From: Psychrosphaera sp. B3R10
GTDB taxonomy: Bacteria; Pseudomonadota; Gammaproteobacteria; Enterobacterales; Alteromonadaceae
NCBI RefSeq assembly: GCF_018861025.1
Contig: NZ_JAHKQH010000042.1
Location: forward strand, 63,964-127,963
Reading direction: 5' to 3'
Length of the DNA: 64,000 nt
Shown: positions 37,940 to 47,489 of the stretch, piece after piece
Position numbering within the stretch: position 1 is the stretch's first letter
Layout of the letters: each line of letters starts with the position of its first letter
Made by a program: the position numbers and the translations under genes
Notes under the pieces: model-generated
Database searches by the model: none
Told to the model about the DNA's origin: nothing
The model's input: the letters and a program-made list of their open reading frames with translations, nothing else

Positions 37940-37966
37940 TTGAACTTTTTCTCCTCCGCCCCATAT
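37940..37966 (+). promoter_or_regulatory. Sigma-32 heat-shock promoter of lon
   Basis: TTGAAC (37940-37945), 13 bases, and CCCCATAT (37959-37966) match the sigma-32 consensus (TTGAAA ... CCCCATNT) almost perfectly. The E. coli lon promoter has the same CCCCATATACT run. It lies 37 bases before the lon start. Confidence 0.88.
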
Positions 37967-38002
37967 ACTTAGTAATTAACAGAATCCAGAGAATTCATTG
38001 AT

Positions 38003-40354
38003 ATGACCCATGATCCCGCAAATTCTAATATCCCCGTTTTAGCCTTAAGGGATGTTGTTGTCTACCCACATATGGTTATTCCACTTTTTGTTGGGCGTGA
38101 AAAGTCCATTGCCTGTTTAGAACAAGCTATGGAAAAAGACAAAAAGATTTTTCTCGTTGCTCAAAAAGACCCAACGACTGATGACCCAACTGTTGAAGAG
38201 TTGTTTACCGTTGGAACAGTAGCCACTATTTTGCAGATGCTAAAATTACCTGACGGCACCGTTAAAGTTCTTGTCGAAGGAAACTATCGCGCGAAAATTA
38301 GTGAATATACTGAAACTGGCGAATATTTCGAAGCGAACATTAAGCAAATTCAAGTGTTTGAAGCCGATGAACGCGAGCAAGAAGTATTGATCCGCTCAGC
38401 GATTAATCAGTTTGAAGGCTATATTAAGCTTAATAAAAAGATCCCGCCTGAAGTCTTAACATCTGTTTCAGGTATCGACGATGCAGACCGCTTAGCCGAT
38501 ACCATGGCATCCCATATGCCGTTAAAAGTTGAAGAGAAACAAAAAGCATTAGAAATTGAAGATGTTCGAGAACGTCTTGAATATTTAATGGCATTGATGG
38601 AAGGCGAAATAGACTTGTTGCAAGTGGAGAAAAAAATCCGCGGCCGAGTTAAAAAGCAGATGGAAAAAAGTCAGCGTGAATATTATTTGAATGAGCAAAT
38701 GAAAGCCATTCAGAAAGAATTAGGCGAGACTGAAGACGGCGTTGACGAGTTTGATTCATTAGAACAAAAAATCGTTGAAGCTGAAATGCCAGAAGAGGCT
38801 GAGCTTAAAACACGCTCAGAACTTAAGAAATTAAAAATGATGTCAGCTATGTCTGCGGAAGCCACTGTGGTTCGTGGATACATTGAATGGATGACAAACG
38901 TACCTTGGAAAGCAAAGTCACGTGTCAAAAAAGACTTAAATAAAGCGCAGGATATTCTAGATTCTGACCATTACGGATTAGATAAAGTTAAAGAACGTAT
39001 TGTCGAGTATCTCGCGGTGCAGCAACGAACAAGTAAATTAAAAGGGCCAATCTTATGTTTAGTTGGTCCTCCAGGTGTTGGTAAAACATCTCTAGGTCAA
39101 TCAATTGCTAAAGCGACTGGACGTAAATATGTTCGCATGGCATTAGGTGGTGTGCGTGATGAAGCTGAAATACGTGGTCATAGAAGAACGTATATCGGCT
39201 CTATGCCGGGTAAAATTGTGCAAAAAATGTCGAAAGTTGGGGTTAAAAACCCACTGTTTCTATTAGACGAAATCGATAAAATGAGTTCGGACATGCGTGG
39301 CGACCCATCGTCTGCATTGTTGGAAGTTTTAGACCCAGAGCAAAACTCAGCGTTTAATGACCACTACTTAGAAGTTGATTATGATTTGTCTGACATCATG
39401 TTTGTCGCGACATCAAACAGCATGGATATTCCAGGCCCATTATTAGACCGTATGGAAGTTATTCGTTTGGCCGGTTATACCGAAGACGAAAAAGTAAATA
39501 TTGCGCTGGAACATTTATTAAGTAAGCAGAAAAAGCGTAATGGCCTTAAAGACGGTGAATTTGACTTAACGGAAGATGCAATTGTAGATATTGTTCGCTA
39601 TTACACGCGTGAAGCTGGCGTGCGTAGTTTAGAACGTGAAATTTCAAAAATTTGCCGCAAGGTCGTAACTGAAATATTAACGCAGAAAGACACAACATCA
39701 GTGACTGTCAACGCTGCAAATTTAAATAATTATTTGGGTGTTCGTCGTTACGATTACGGAAAAGTTGAAGGCGACGACAGAATAGGGCAGGTAACTGGCC
39801 TAGCATGGACTCAGGTTGGCGGTGACTTGTTAACTATTGAATGTGCCACTGTCCCAGGCAAAGGCAAGCTCGTCTATACGGGCTCGTTAGGTGATGTAAT
39901 GAAAGAATCGATTCAAGCGGCATTAACAGTAGTTAAAAGCCGTGCCGAATCGCTTCGTATTAACACTGACTTTTCTGAGAAACGCGATATTCATATTCAC
40001 GTACCAGAAGGTGCAACTCCAAAAGATGGCCCAAGTGCCGGTGTTGGTATGGTAACTTCGTTAGTGTCTAGTTTAACAGGAAATCCAGTGAAAGCTGATG
40101 TTGCAATGACTGGTGAAATTACATTGCGGGGCGAAGTCCTAGCAATTGGTGGTCTGAAAGAAAAATTACTTGCGGCACATCGCGGTGGCATTAAAACGGT
40201 TCTAATCCCTCACGAAAACGAAAGAGACCTCGAAGAGATCCCTGATAACGTGAAAAAAGACCTTACGATTATTCCTGTTAAATGGATTGATGAGGTGCTC
40301 AATGTGGCATTAAGTCAGCCTGTAGAACGAATTTCGACCGAAAATTGCGCATAA
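38003..40354 (+). CDS. lon: Lon protease
   Basis: Lon is the cytoplasmic ATP-dependent protease that removes damaged proteins and short-lived regulators. The N-terminal LON domain begins with VLALRDVVVYPHMVIPLFVGR, Walker A is GPPGVGKTSLG (about residue 355), and the Ser-Lys dyad is S678 (KDGPSAGVGM) and K721 (GGLKEKLLAAH). Length 783 aa matches E. coli (784). A clear heat-shock promoter precedes it, and hupB follows as in other gammaproteobacteria. Confidence 0.98.
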   Translation: MTHDPANSNIPVLALRDVVVYPHMVIPLFVGREKSIACLEQAMEKDKKIFLVAQKDPTTDDPTVEELFTVGTVATILQMLKLPDGTVKVLVEGNYRAKISEYTETGEYFEANIKQIQVFEADEREQEVLIRSAINQFEGYIKLNKKIPPEVLTSVSGIDDADRLADTMASHMPLKVEEKQKALEIEDVRERLEYLMALMEGEIDLLQVEKKIRGRVKKQMEKSQREYYLNEQMKAIQKELGETEDGVDEFDSLEQKIVEAEMPEEAELKTRSELKKLKMMSAMSAEATVVRGYIEWMTNVPWKAKSRVKKDLNKAQDILDSDHYGLDKVKERIVEYLAVQQRTSKLKGPILCLVGPPGVGKTSLGQSIAKATGRKYVRMALGGVRDEAEIRGHRRTYIGSMPGKIVQKMSKVGVKNPLFLLDEIDKMSSDMRGDPSSALLEVLDPEQNSAFNDHYLEVDYDLSDIMFVATSNSMDIPGPLLDRMEVIRLAGYTEDEKVNIALEHLLSKQKKRNGLKDGEFDLTEDAIVDIVRYYTREAGVRSLEREISKICRKVVTEILTQKDTTSVTVNAANLNNYLGVRRYDYGKVEGDDRIGQVTGLAWTQVGGDLLTIECATVPGKGKLVYTGSLGDVMKESIQAALTVVKSRAESLRINTDFSEKRDIHIHVPEGATPKDGPSAGVGMVTSLVSSLTGNPVKADVAMTGEITLRGEVLAIGGLKEKLLAAHRGGIKTVLIPHENERDLEEIPDNVKKDLTIIPVKWIDEVLNVALSQPVERISTENCA

Positions 40355-40570
40355 AATCAAAAAAAGGTGAAAAAAAGCAATTTTTTACTAAAAAAGGCTT
40401 TTCAAAACCTCGGACTGTGCTAGTTTATTGCCTCTAGGGGGATTAGGAGACTAATTTTCCAGACCTTAAATATACAGTCCGATGATACTCATAATGGACT
40501 ACAGCCTGAGTGATAAACCTAGCTGTTAATAAAAAAATTAAAAAATTTAAAAATTATAGGGGATGATATT

Positions 40571-40843
40571 GTGAACAAATCTCAACTGATCGAAAAAATG
40601 GCTGAAGGCGCTGACATTTCAAAAGCTTCTGCTGGTCGTGCATTAGATTCATTCATTGAAGCCGTAACTGGCGCATTAGCGGAAGGCGATTCTGTCGCTC
40701 TTGTTGGTTTTGGTACTTTTACAGTTCGTGATCGAGCTGCAAGAACTGGACGCAACCCGCAAACTGGCGCAGCAATTGAAATTGCAGCAGCAAAAGTTCC
40801 AGCGTTTAAAGCTGGTAAAGCGTTAAAAGACGCTTGTAACTAA
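40571..40843 (+). CDS. hupB: DNA-binding protein HU-beta
   Basis: HU bends and compacts DNA as a small dimer. The 90-residue sequence is a full [21 protein letters not shown], the [21 protein letters not shown] arm (in parts) and the final [20 protein letters not shown]. The start is GTG with AGGGGATGA upstream. It has its own 216-base leader after lon and a strong terminator downstream. Confidence 0.98.
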   Translation: MNKSQLIEKMAEGADISKASAGRALDSFIEAVTGALAEGDSVALVGFGTFTVRDRAARTGRNPQTGAAIEIAAAKVPAFKAGKALKDACN

Positions 40844-40966
40844 TTAAAACTCTTTAATTAAACGGAAGCGCATTAAAGTCACTATAATCATTGACTGTTG
40901 TGCCGGAACACACATTGTTATTCAGGTCGTGTTTCCACTGTTCTACTAATTAAAGGTTCAAGCATT

Positions 40967-40997
40967 AAAGCGCATCTGGTAAGATGCGCTTTTTTTA
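40967..40997 (+). terminator. hupB terminator
   Basis: AAAGCGCATCT pairs with AGATGCGCTTT around a short GGTA loop, followed by a T-run. Confidence 0.92.
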
Positions 40998-41011
40998 TAA
41001 TAGGCTAGGGA

Positions 41012-41038
41012 TTGAGGTCAACAATATTGACCCTATAT
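41012..41038 (+). promoter_or_regulatory. Sigma-32-like promoter before ppiD, over an inverted repeat
   Basis: TTGAGG (41012-41017) and CCCTATAT (41031-41038) are 13 bases apart; the second matches CCCCATAT at seven of eight bases. GGTCAA and TTGACC form an inverted repeat (41016-41032) within it. E. coli ppiD is reported to be sigma-32 and CpxR controlled, which supports the call. Confidence 0.55.
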
Positions 41039-41081
41039 TGTTAGTTTGATTTGAATTCCAGTTCAGCTAAGAGAAGTGAAA

Positions 41082-42932
41082 ATGCTAGAAAGAATTAGAG
41101 AAGGTTCTCAAGGAATCGTTGCCAAATCCGTATTGGGTTTAGTTATTTTTACCTTTGCCATTAGTGGTATCGGTAGTTATATAAATAGTACATCGGATAG
41201 CACAGTTATTTCAGTTAATGGTGTTGAAATCACCAAATCTGAAGTTGATCAGGCATATCAAAATGGTCGTCAACAATTGCAATCACAATATGGTGAAATG
41301 GTAGAGCAATTATTTGCCGACGAAGCCTATGTTGCAACTTACCGCGAACAAATTATTGATAACTTAGTTGTTGAAGAGCTACAAAAACAACAAGCTAAAG
41401 AAATTGGCGTACGCGTTAGCGACGAACAAATTCGTAAAGCAATTATCGAAATGCCAGCTTTCCAACTCGCTGGTGAATTTAGCAATGATATTTACTTGGC
41501 AAAAATACGCCAAGCGGGATATTCAGCTAGTCAATTCCGTGAAATGTTACGTCAACAATTGAGCCGTACGCAATTTGCAGGCTCTGTAATGGGCTCTGAA
41601 TTTGTATTACCGTCAGAGAAGCAACAATTTGCCGCTTTGTTTAATCAAACTCGTTCATTTGACTTAGTCAAATTTGATGCAAAAGCATTAGAAGCGTCAA
41701 TTACGCTTGAAGAAGCAGACATCAAAAATTATTTTGAATTAAATGCATCTCGCTACCAGACGCAGGAAAAAATCTCTTTTGAATATATTTTGATCGACAG
41801 CGAAAAACTTGCAAGTAAAGTTGTTGTCTCTGAAGAAGAGTTGAAAACGTATTACACAAATAATATTGCTGAGTTTACAACAGCTGAAAAACGTCGTATT
41901 TCACATATTCTAGTTGAATCTGGCGATGCAGCTAAGGTTGCTGAAATTCAAGCTAAGCTAGATGCGGGCGAAAATTTCGCTGACGTAGCTAAGTCTTTAT
42001 CTGAAGATTCATTCAGTGCTGAAAACGGTGGTGACTTAGAATATTTCGAATCTGGCGTATTTGGTGACGCATTTGACTCAGCAGTAACGTCATTATCTAC
42101 AGTTGGTGAAGTTTCACCATTAGTAGAAACAGACGGCGGTCAGCATTTCATTACGTTAACAGAGTTAACACCTGAAGTTGTTAAGCCATTTGCTGAAGTA
42201 AAAGAAACTATTGCTGAAGAAGCACGTCAATCTAAAGTTGCTGAATTGTATATTGAAGCACAAACTAAAGTGACAGAAGTGGCCTTTGAAGTGCCGGATG
42301 ATCTAACTGACGCGGCTAAAGAAGCTGGTTTAGAATTAAGCACTCAAAAATTGGCGAGTCGTTATCAATTAACGGGTGACTTAAGCAATCCTCTATTAGT
42401 GAACAAAGTCTTTGATGTCGACTTTATTTCTGAAGGTCTAAATAGTGACCTGATTGAATTGAGTGATACCAAGTCAATCGTTGTTCGTGCCCTAGAGCAT
42501 GAAGCCTCACGCCCACAGACGTTAGAAGAAGTTAAAGGGTTAGTGACAAGCGCATTAACTAAACAAAAAGCGTCAGAACTTGCTCAGGAGCAAGCTAAAG
42601 CGCTATTAGCTAAAATCTCTGAAGGGTTTGACTATACAACGGACACATCATTGGCTGCGGAAACGTTTACTCGTGTAGATCGTAACAATACTGCTGTTGA
42701 TAGAGCGGTTAAAGAGCATGTGTTTACAATGCCTAAACCAGCAACTGACGCTACGAGCTCAGACTGGGTTGATATGGCCAATGGCAGCGCAGCTGTTGTT
42801 GTTTTAAAAGCCGTAGATGTCAATGTTAATGGCGATAAAAATGCAGGTGAACAAGTTGCCGGCATTTTATCTCAAGCGACAAACAAAGCATTTATTGAGT
42901 CGGCTAGACTAAGTGCAGAAATTGAACGTTAA
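41082..42932 (+). CDS. ppiD: Periplasmic folding chaperone PpiD
   Basis: PpiD is an inner-membrane-anchored periplasmic chaperone beside the Sec translocon. The protein has one N-terminal TM helix (SVLGLVIFTFAISGIGSYI), a SurA-like N-terminal chaperone domain and a parvulin-type domain (about residues 260-360, KRRISHILVESGDAAKV..SEDSFSAENGGDLEYFESG in parts). About 616 aa, normal. The ATG at 41082 is preferred to the GTG two codons upstream. The gene ends the conserved tig-to-ppiD block. Confidence 0.96.
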   Translation: MLERIREGSQGIVAKSVLGLVIFTFAISGIGSYINSTSDSTVISVNGVEITKSEVDQAYQNGRQQLQSQYGEMVEQLFADEAYVATYREQIIDNLVVEELQKQQAKEIGVRVSDEQIRKAIIEMPAFQLAGEFSNDIYLAKIRQAGYSASQFREMLRQQLSRTQFAGSVMGSEFVLPSEKQQFAALFNQTRSFDLVKFDAKALEASITLEEADIKNYFELNASRYQTQEKISFEYILIDSEKLASKVVVSEEELKTYYTNNIAEFTTAEKRRISHILVESGDAAKVAEIQAKLDAGENFADVAKSLSEDSFSAENGGDLEYFESGVFGDAFDSAVTSLSTVGEVSPLVETDGGQHFITLTELTPEVVKPFAEVKETIAEEARQSKVAELYIEAQTKVTEVAFEVPDDLTDAAKEAGLELSTQKLASRYQLTGDLSNPLLVNKVFDVDFISEGLNSDLIELSDTKSIVVRALEHEASRPQTLEEVKGLVTSALTKQKASELAQEQAKALLAKISEGFDYTTDTSLAAETFTRVDRNNTAVDRAVKEHVFTMPKPATDATSSDWVDMANGSAAVVVLKAVDVNVNGDKNAGEQVAGILSQATNKAFIESARLSAEIER

Positions 42933-42953
42933 TACCGCTTTGGTATAAAAAAC

Positions 42954-42983
42954 AAAAAACCTCGATTTATTCGAGGTTTTTTT
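42954..42983. terminator. ppiD terminator (probably bidirectional)
   Basis: AAAAAACCTCGA pairs with TCGAGGTTTTTT; A- and T-runs on both sides let it serve ppiD and the convergent fhlB transcript. Confidence 0.9.
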
Positions 42984-43026
42984 ATGTCAAAAATTTATCG
43001 TCAACTACAGACGATTTCGATTCAAA

Positions 43027-43308
43027 TTATTGCCAGGAATCTGGAAATTTACCCTTAAGTAAATAACTAAAGGCGATAAGTTCAGCGATGACGACGTACA
43101 TATTTGGAGGGATTTTGTCACCTACCGCCATTGTTTCTAACCGTTTAAACAATACCTCATCTTTATGTATCAATATATTATGGGCACGTGCGTGTTCAAT
43201 AATTTGATCAGCGAGTTCGTTGTAACCTTTACTGACGATTTCAGGTGCACTAAAACCATCGTAAACTAAAGACAGTGCTTCGGTATTTTTATGATGATGA
43301 TTTTTCAT
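43027..43308 (-). CDS. FhlB: FlhB C-terminal domain-like protein
   Basis: This 93-residue protein corresponds to the cytoplasmic C-terminal domain of the flagellar export switch FlhB. It shows ALSLVYDGFSAPEIVSKGYNELADQI, then ILIHKDEVLFKRLETMAVGDKIP and a hydrophobic helix VVIAELIAFSYLL. It has no membrane part and lacks the self-cleaving NPTH motif (YDGFSAP occupies that place), as in known FhlB proteins, which can partly replace the FlhB C-domain in export. Its start overlaps the FliK-like stop by ATGA. Confidence 0.88.
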   Translation of the reverse strand: MKNHHHKNTEALSLVYDGFSAPEIVSKGYNELADQIIEHARAHNILIHKDEVLFKRLETMAVGDKIPPNMYVVIAELIAFSYLLKGKFPDSWQ

Positions 43309-44213
43309 ATCTTAATATCTATTAAACCAGTAGATTTAGCCGGCGACGGTTGAATTAACGCACTGTCGACTGCGAAGTTAGCTTGGCATTCAAATCCTAA
43401 TGCGGTAAATCTATTTTGTAAAAGGGGCCAACAGCTGTTCACACGCTCAAGCATGACCGCAGACGAACACGTATTGGTGAATTGCAAATCTTGATTACGT
43501 AAACGGACATTACAACGCGCAATTCCAATACTTTCTAAGGTGATTTGAAAGTCGAATGAAAGTAATTGTTGTTCTATCTTCTGATCGTTATTTGAACTCG
43601 ATTGCTGTTTTATTGAAATAAGTGATTTGGCTTTTTCGTCTAACAAAATAATTAAATTTAGAAGTGACGAACTACTGTCTTGGTTTGTTTGTCCAATTTG
43701 TCTTTTACTGGCGCTTATTTCCGTTATCGGGTCATCCATGAATAGCAAGGCGGTTAGTTGGTTATTTCTCAGTTCCAGTTGAGTAAGCCGATGATCAAGT
43801 TTAGATGAGCTAACCCCCGTTAATTGCGATAAAAGTTTATTTATTTCCTTTGGCACTGAAACATTTTTATCATTTTGTTGTCTACTGAGGTACTGCGTCA
43901 TCAGCACCGTCATTGCCGGATTGAGAGTTAAGTTCGCTGGTCGAAGAGAGGAGGATAGATAAACTTCTAATCGAGTCGTCGCTTGCATTAATAATACGGT
44001 TTGAGAATCCAATAGTTGACGTTGGTTAATGGAAACCCGTTTTGGCGAGATATCGATGTTTGTCAATTGAGGCATATTCTGGACCGTCAGGAGCAGATGT
44101 TGATCTACTTTAGCGACAGCCCGTATAGGTGACGATACTAATGCAATAGTTACATCAGCAGCACGGTTTTGGGTAACTTGTCCTAATTGTGAAGAACTTG
44201 GAATATGCGACAC
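43305..44213 (-). CDS. FliK-like flagellar hook-length control domain protein
   Basis: This 302-residue protein has a polar, low-complexity N-terminal two thirds and a C-terminal segment (about residues 218-285, FDFQITLESIGIARCNVRLRNQDLQF then ERVNSCWPLLQNRFTALGFE). The segment resembles the FliK Flg_hook domain, with its E-x-L-G pattern and an L-x(5)-L-x(3)-G-F helix. FliK measures the hook and signals FlhB to switch substrates. Pairing with FhlB in one operon, away from the main flagellar cluster, fits a secondary FliK/FhlB pair. The domain call is moderate because similarity is low. Confidence 0.7.
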   Translation of the reverse strand: MSHIPSSSQLGQVTQNRAADVTIALVSSPIRAVAKVDQHLLLTVQNMPQLTNIDISPKRVSINQRQLLDSQTVLLMQATTRLEVYLSSSLRPANLTLNPAMTVLMTQYLSRQQNDKNVSVPKEINKLLSQLTGVSSSKLDHRLTQLELRNNQLTALLFMDDPITEISASKRQIGQTNQDSSSSLLNLIILLDEKAKSLISIKQQSSSNNDQKIEQQLLSFDFQITLESIGIARCNVRLRNQDLQFTNTCSSAVMLERVNSCWPLLQNRFTALGFECQANFAVDSALIQPSPAKSTGLIDIKI

Positions 44214-44458
44214 AATAAATACCTTATGAGCGTGTTCTTAAAGTACCAAAAAGTGGCAAATTTAGTGATCAGTTTGCCTGAATATCTAGGTAGCGGCAAA
44301 TTCATTATGTTACAATGCCGCGTTTTATTTCGGATCTTCAGGCATTTATCGAAGACTACGAAAAATTAAAATACCACTGGTCGTAATGACCAGACTCATA
44401 ATAGACGGCAAAAAGCTGTTTATAAAGTTTACAAAGTTAACTAGTAGAAAGTATTAAT

Positions 44459-46420
44459 ATGATCCCAGAGTTAGGTAATTTTGCGCTTTATATCGCATTC
44501 GGATTTAGTTTACTGTTATCCATACTGCCGTTTATCGGTCTTCGTAAGTCAAATATGGGGTTAATGCAAACAGCCCCTAATTTAGCGGTTGGCCTTTTTG
44601 TTTTCACCTTGTTTGCATTTTTATGCCTTGTTTTCGCGTTTGTTACCGACGACTTTACGGTATTAAATGTCGCTCAAAACTCCAACTCTGCATTGCCGGT
44701 TCAGTATAAGTTTGCCGCGTCTTTTGGTAGTCACGAAGGTTCGTTCCTGTTGTGGTTGTTAATGCAGTCTGGCTGGGCCTGCGCTGTGGCCGTGTGGTCT
44801 AAATCGTTACCTACGACAATGCGTACGCGTGTATTGATGGTGATTGGCTGGATTTGTGTTGGGTTTTACGCTTATATCATTACGGTTTCTAATCCGTTTG
44901 ACCGTACATTACCGTTTTTTCCGGTTGATGGCGCTGACTTAAATCCGCTATTACAAGATATTGGTATGATCATACACCCACCTTTGTTGTACATGGGTTA
45001 TGTTGGAATGAGTATTTGTTTCTCTTTTGCAATTGCGGCTTTGTTAAGTGGCGATCTTGACTCTACGTGGGCTAAATGGTCACGTCCATGGACTGCTGTT
45101 GCCTGGGGCTTTTTAACACTCGGCATCACCATTGGTTCTTGGTGGGCTTATTCTGAGCTCGGCTGGGGCGGTTGGTGGTTCTGGGACCCAGTAGAAAACG
45201 CTTCTTTAATGCCTTGGCTTGTTGCAACGGCTTTGTTGCACTCATTAGCTGTTGCCGAAAAACGAAATGCCTTTAAAAGTTGGACTGTATTTTTAGCCAT
45301 TGCATCGTTTTCGTTAAGTCTATTGGGCACATTTTTAGTTCGTTCTGGCGTCATTGTTTCGGTTCATGCTTTCGCAACGGACCCTGCACGTGGTGTGTTT
45401 ATTCTTGTTTTGCTGGCGATTGTGATTGGCGGCAGTTTGTTGTTGTATAGCTTAAAAGCAGGATTAATTAAAAGTGTTGGCAAGTTTTCTATTTTTTCTC
45501 GTGAATCTAGCCTTTGGCTTAACAATGTCTTTTTAGTTGCTGCGACCATCATTGTTTTATTAGGTACCTTGCTACCTCTTGTGCATAAAGAAATTGGTCT
45601 TGGTACCATTTCAATAGGCGAACCTTTCTTTAATCAGATGTTTACTTATCTCATTGTGCCATTTGCATTATTAATCGGTATTGCGCCACACATTCGATGG
45701 AAACAAGACAAACCGAATAAATTTGTGGCTACTCCGTTGATTATTTGTTTGGCGTCGGTCGCTCTGTCTTACCTTTGGTTAGTTGTCGAATTTGGTGAGG
45801 TTAAAGGGCTTGCTTGGTTATCGACAAGTTTATTCTGGTGGATCATACTTTTCACCGCCGTTGAGCTGGTAAAGACGACTCAAAAAGTTCGCTTAACCAA
45901 GTTGCCTTTAAGTCATTTTGCTATGGTCTTAGGGCATGTCGGTTTGGCCTTTGTTATTGCAGGAGTTGGCTTAACGAGTCAATATTCTACAGAACGGGAT
46001 GTGAAAATGTTTGTGGGTGGCAGCGAATCGTTTTCTGGTTTTGACTTTAAATTTGTAAAACTACAAGATGTTAAAGGTCCAAATTATGATGGATGGGCGG
46101 CGCAAATTGATATCACACAACAAGGACAAGAAGTATCCACTTTGTTGGCTGAAAAGCGTTTTTATCCTGTGCAACGCAATACTATGACAGAAGCAGCGAT
46201 AGACGCGACATTTTTCCGCGACATTTATATTTCACTAGGCGAGCAGCTTCCTGATAAAGGATGGGCTTTACGTTTGCATCTTAAGCCTTATGTCAGATGG
46301 TTTTGGTTTGGTGGTATTGTTGTCGCATTTGCAGGAGCATTGATAGTCGCTGACAAGCGGTACCGCCAGCAAAAGTCGTCTGTTCGAGTGCGTAGTTCTG
46401 CCGCCGCGGAGATTGTGTAA
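44459..46420 (+). CDS. ccmF: Cytochrome c heme lyase subunit CcmF
   Basis: CcmF, with CcmH/CcmI, attaches heme from CcmE to apocytochromes c. This 653-residue inner-membrane protein has about 15 helices, the periplasmic WWD motif (WGGWWFWDPVENASLMPWL, residues about 237-255), and the conserved HPPLLYMGYVG segment with a heme-ligand His. The length matches E. coli (647). It heads a tightly overlapped operon; its stop shares a base with the ccmG start. Confidence 0.98.
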   Translation: MIPELGNFALYIAFGFSLLLSILPFIGLRKSNMGLMQTAPNLAVGLFVFTLFAFLCLVFAFVTDDFTVLNVAQNSNSALPVQYKFAASFGSHEGSFLLWLLMQSGWACAVAVWSKSLPTTMRTRVLMVIGWICVGFYAYIITVSNPFDRTLPFFPVDGADLNPLLQDIGMIIHPPLLYMGYVGMSICFSFAIAALLSGDLDSTWAKWSRPWTAVAWGFLTLGITIGSWWAYSELGWGGWWFWDPVENASLMPWLVATALLHSLAVAEKRNAFKSWTVFLAIASFSLSLLGTFLVRSGVIVSVHAFATDPARGVFILVLLAIVIGGSLLLYSLKAGLIKSVGKFSIFSRESSLWLNNVFLVAATIIVLLGTLLPLVHKEIGLGTISIGEPFFNQMFTYLIVPFALLIGIAPHIRWKQDKPNKFVATPLIICLASVALSYLWLVVEFGEVKGLAWLSTSLFWWIILFTAVELVKTTQKVRLTKLPLSHFAMVLGHVGLAFVIAGVGLTSQYSTERDVKMFVGGSESFSGFDFKFVKLQDVKGPNYDGWAAQIDITQQGQEVSTLLAEKRFYPVQRNTMTEAAIDATFFRDIYISLGEQLPDKGWALRLHLKPYVRWFWFGGIVVAFAGALIVADKRYRQQKSSVRVRSSAAAEIV

Positions 46421-46992
46421 TGAAGTATAAATTAAGCTTGTTTCTCCCCTTGTTTATTTTTGTGATCTTAGTTGGCTTTTTATTAAAAGGCTTATTTAGC
46501 GATCCTCGTCAACGCGACTCCGCAGTGGTTGGTAAGTCGTTCCCTGAATTTCAATTACCCGATTTAATGAATGAAGAAAAAGTTCACTCATTACAAACAC
46601 TAAGAGGTGAAAAAGTGCTCCTTAATGTTTGGGGTACCTGGTGCATTACTTGTAAATATGAACTGCCTTTTTTGACAAAAATTAAAACGGAATATGGCGT
46701 TAAGGTTGTCGGTATTTATTACGATCAAAATCACGCGCCTGAGTTTGGTCAATTTGCAAATATTCCTCAGATCCAAGTTGAAGTTAAACAATTGCTAGCT
46801 CAACTTGGTGACCCTTATCAATTTCATATATTGGATCTCGACCGCACATTGTCTTTAGATTTGGGTGTCACGGGCGCTCCTGAAACCTTTCTGATGGATT
46901 CAAATGGGGTAATCAAAGCCCACCATATGGGAGATGTTAATGAGCGAGTTTGGCGCGATAAATTGGCACCAATTTGGAATGAAATGCAATGA
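46420..46992 (+). CDS. ccmG: Cytochrome c biogenesis thioredoxin CcmG (DsbE)
   Basis: CcmG is a membrane-anchored thioredoxin that keeps apocytochrome CXXCH cysteines reduced. This 190-residue protein has an N-terminal signal anchor, and the active site WCITC lies in the usual NVWGTWCITCKYELPFL context (residues about 68-84). A cis-proline follows in GAPETFLMD. It overlaps ccmF by one base and ccmH by four, so translation is coupled. Confidence 0.95.
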   Translation: MKYKLSLFLPLFIFVILVGFLLKGLFSDPRQRDSAVVGKSFPEFQLPDLMNEEKVHSLQTLRGEKVLLNVWGTWCITCKYELPFLTKIKTEYGVKVVGIYYDQNHAPEFGQFANIPQIQVEVKQLLAQLGDPYQFHILDLDRTLSLDLGVTGAPETFLMDSNGVIKAHHMGDVNERVWRDKLAPIWNEMQ

Positions 46993-47489
46993 TGAAATCA
47001 ATTTCAATATTAATCGTGATCCTAGCTTCACTGGTTAGCGTTAAATCTTATGGCTTTGACGAAATGGTGACGTTTGACAATCCTAAGCAAGAAGCCGAAT
47101 ACCGGGAACTTATAAAAGAGTTGCGGTGTCCTAAATGCCAAAACCAGAATATTGCAGACTCAAATGCCATTGTTGCAAAAGATATGCGGGCAAAAGCTTT
47201 ATTGTTATTACAAGAAGGCAAAAGCAAACAACAAGTTGTTGACTATATGATTAATCGCTACGGACAATTTGCTCATTATCGCCCACCAGTTAATATCGCT
47301 ACAATTATGTTGTGGGCTATCCCAGTAGGTTTCATCCTTATGTGTATCATTTTATTGTGGCGACGCAGTCGACTGTCAACGCAAGTTGATAATGCCACCG
47401 ACACCGCTGGATTAAATTCTGAACTTGATAATTTGTTAGATGAAGTTAGTGACCTACAAAACGCAGAAACGACGAGGAACAATCCGTGA
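46989..47489 (+). CDS. ccmH: Cytochrome c maturation protein CcmH
   Basis: CcmH is the heme-lyase-complex thiol oxidoreductase. This 166-residue protein has a signal peptide (residues 1-21), the conserved RELIKELRCPKCQNQNIADSNA motif with LRCxxC cysteines at about residues 41-44 (quoted in parts), and a single TM helix (about 101-121) near the C-terminus. It is of the single-domain kind; the CcmI function is in the following gene, whose start overlaps the stop. Confidence 0.96.
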   Translation: MMKSISILIVILASLVSVKSYGFDEMVTFDNPKQEAEYRELIKELRCPKCQNQNIADSNAIVAKDMRAKALLLLQEGKSKQQVVDYMINRYGQFAHYRPPVNIATIMLWAIPVGFILMCIILLWRRSRLSTQVDNATDTAGLNSELDNLLDEVSDLQNAETTRNNP

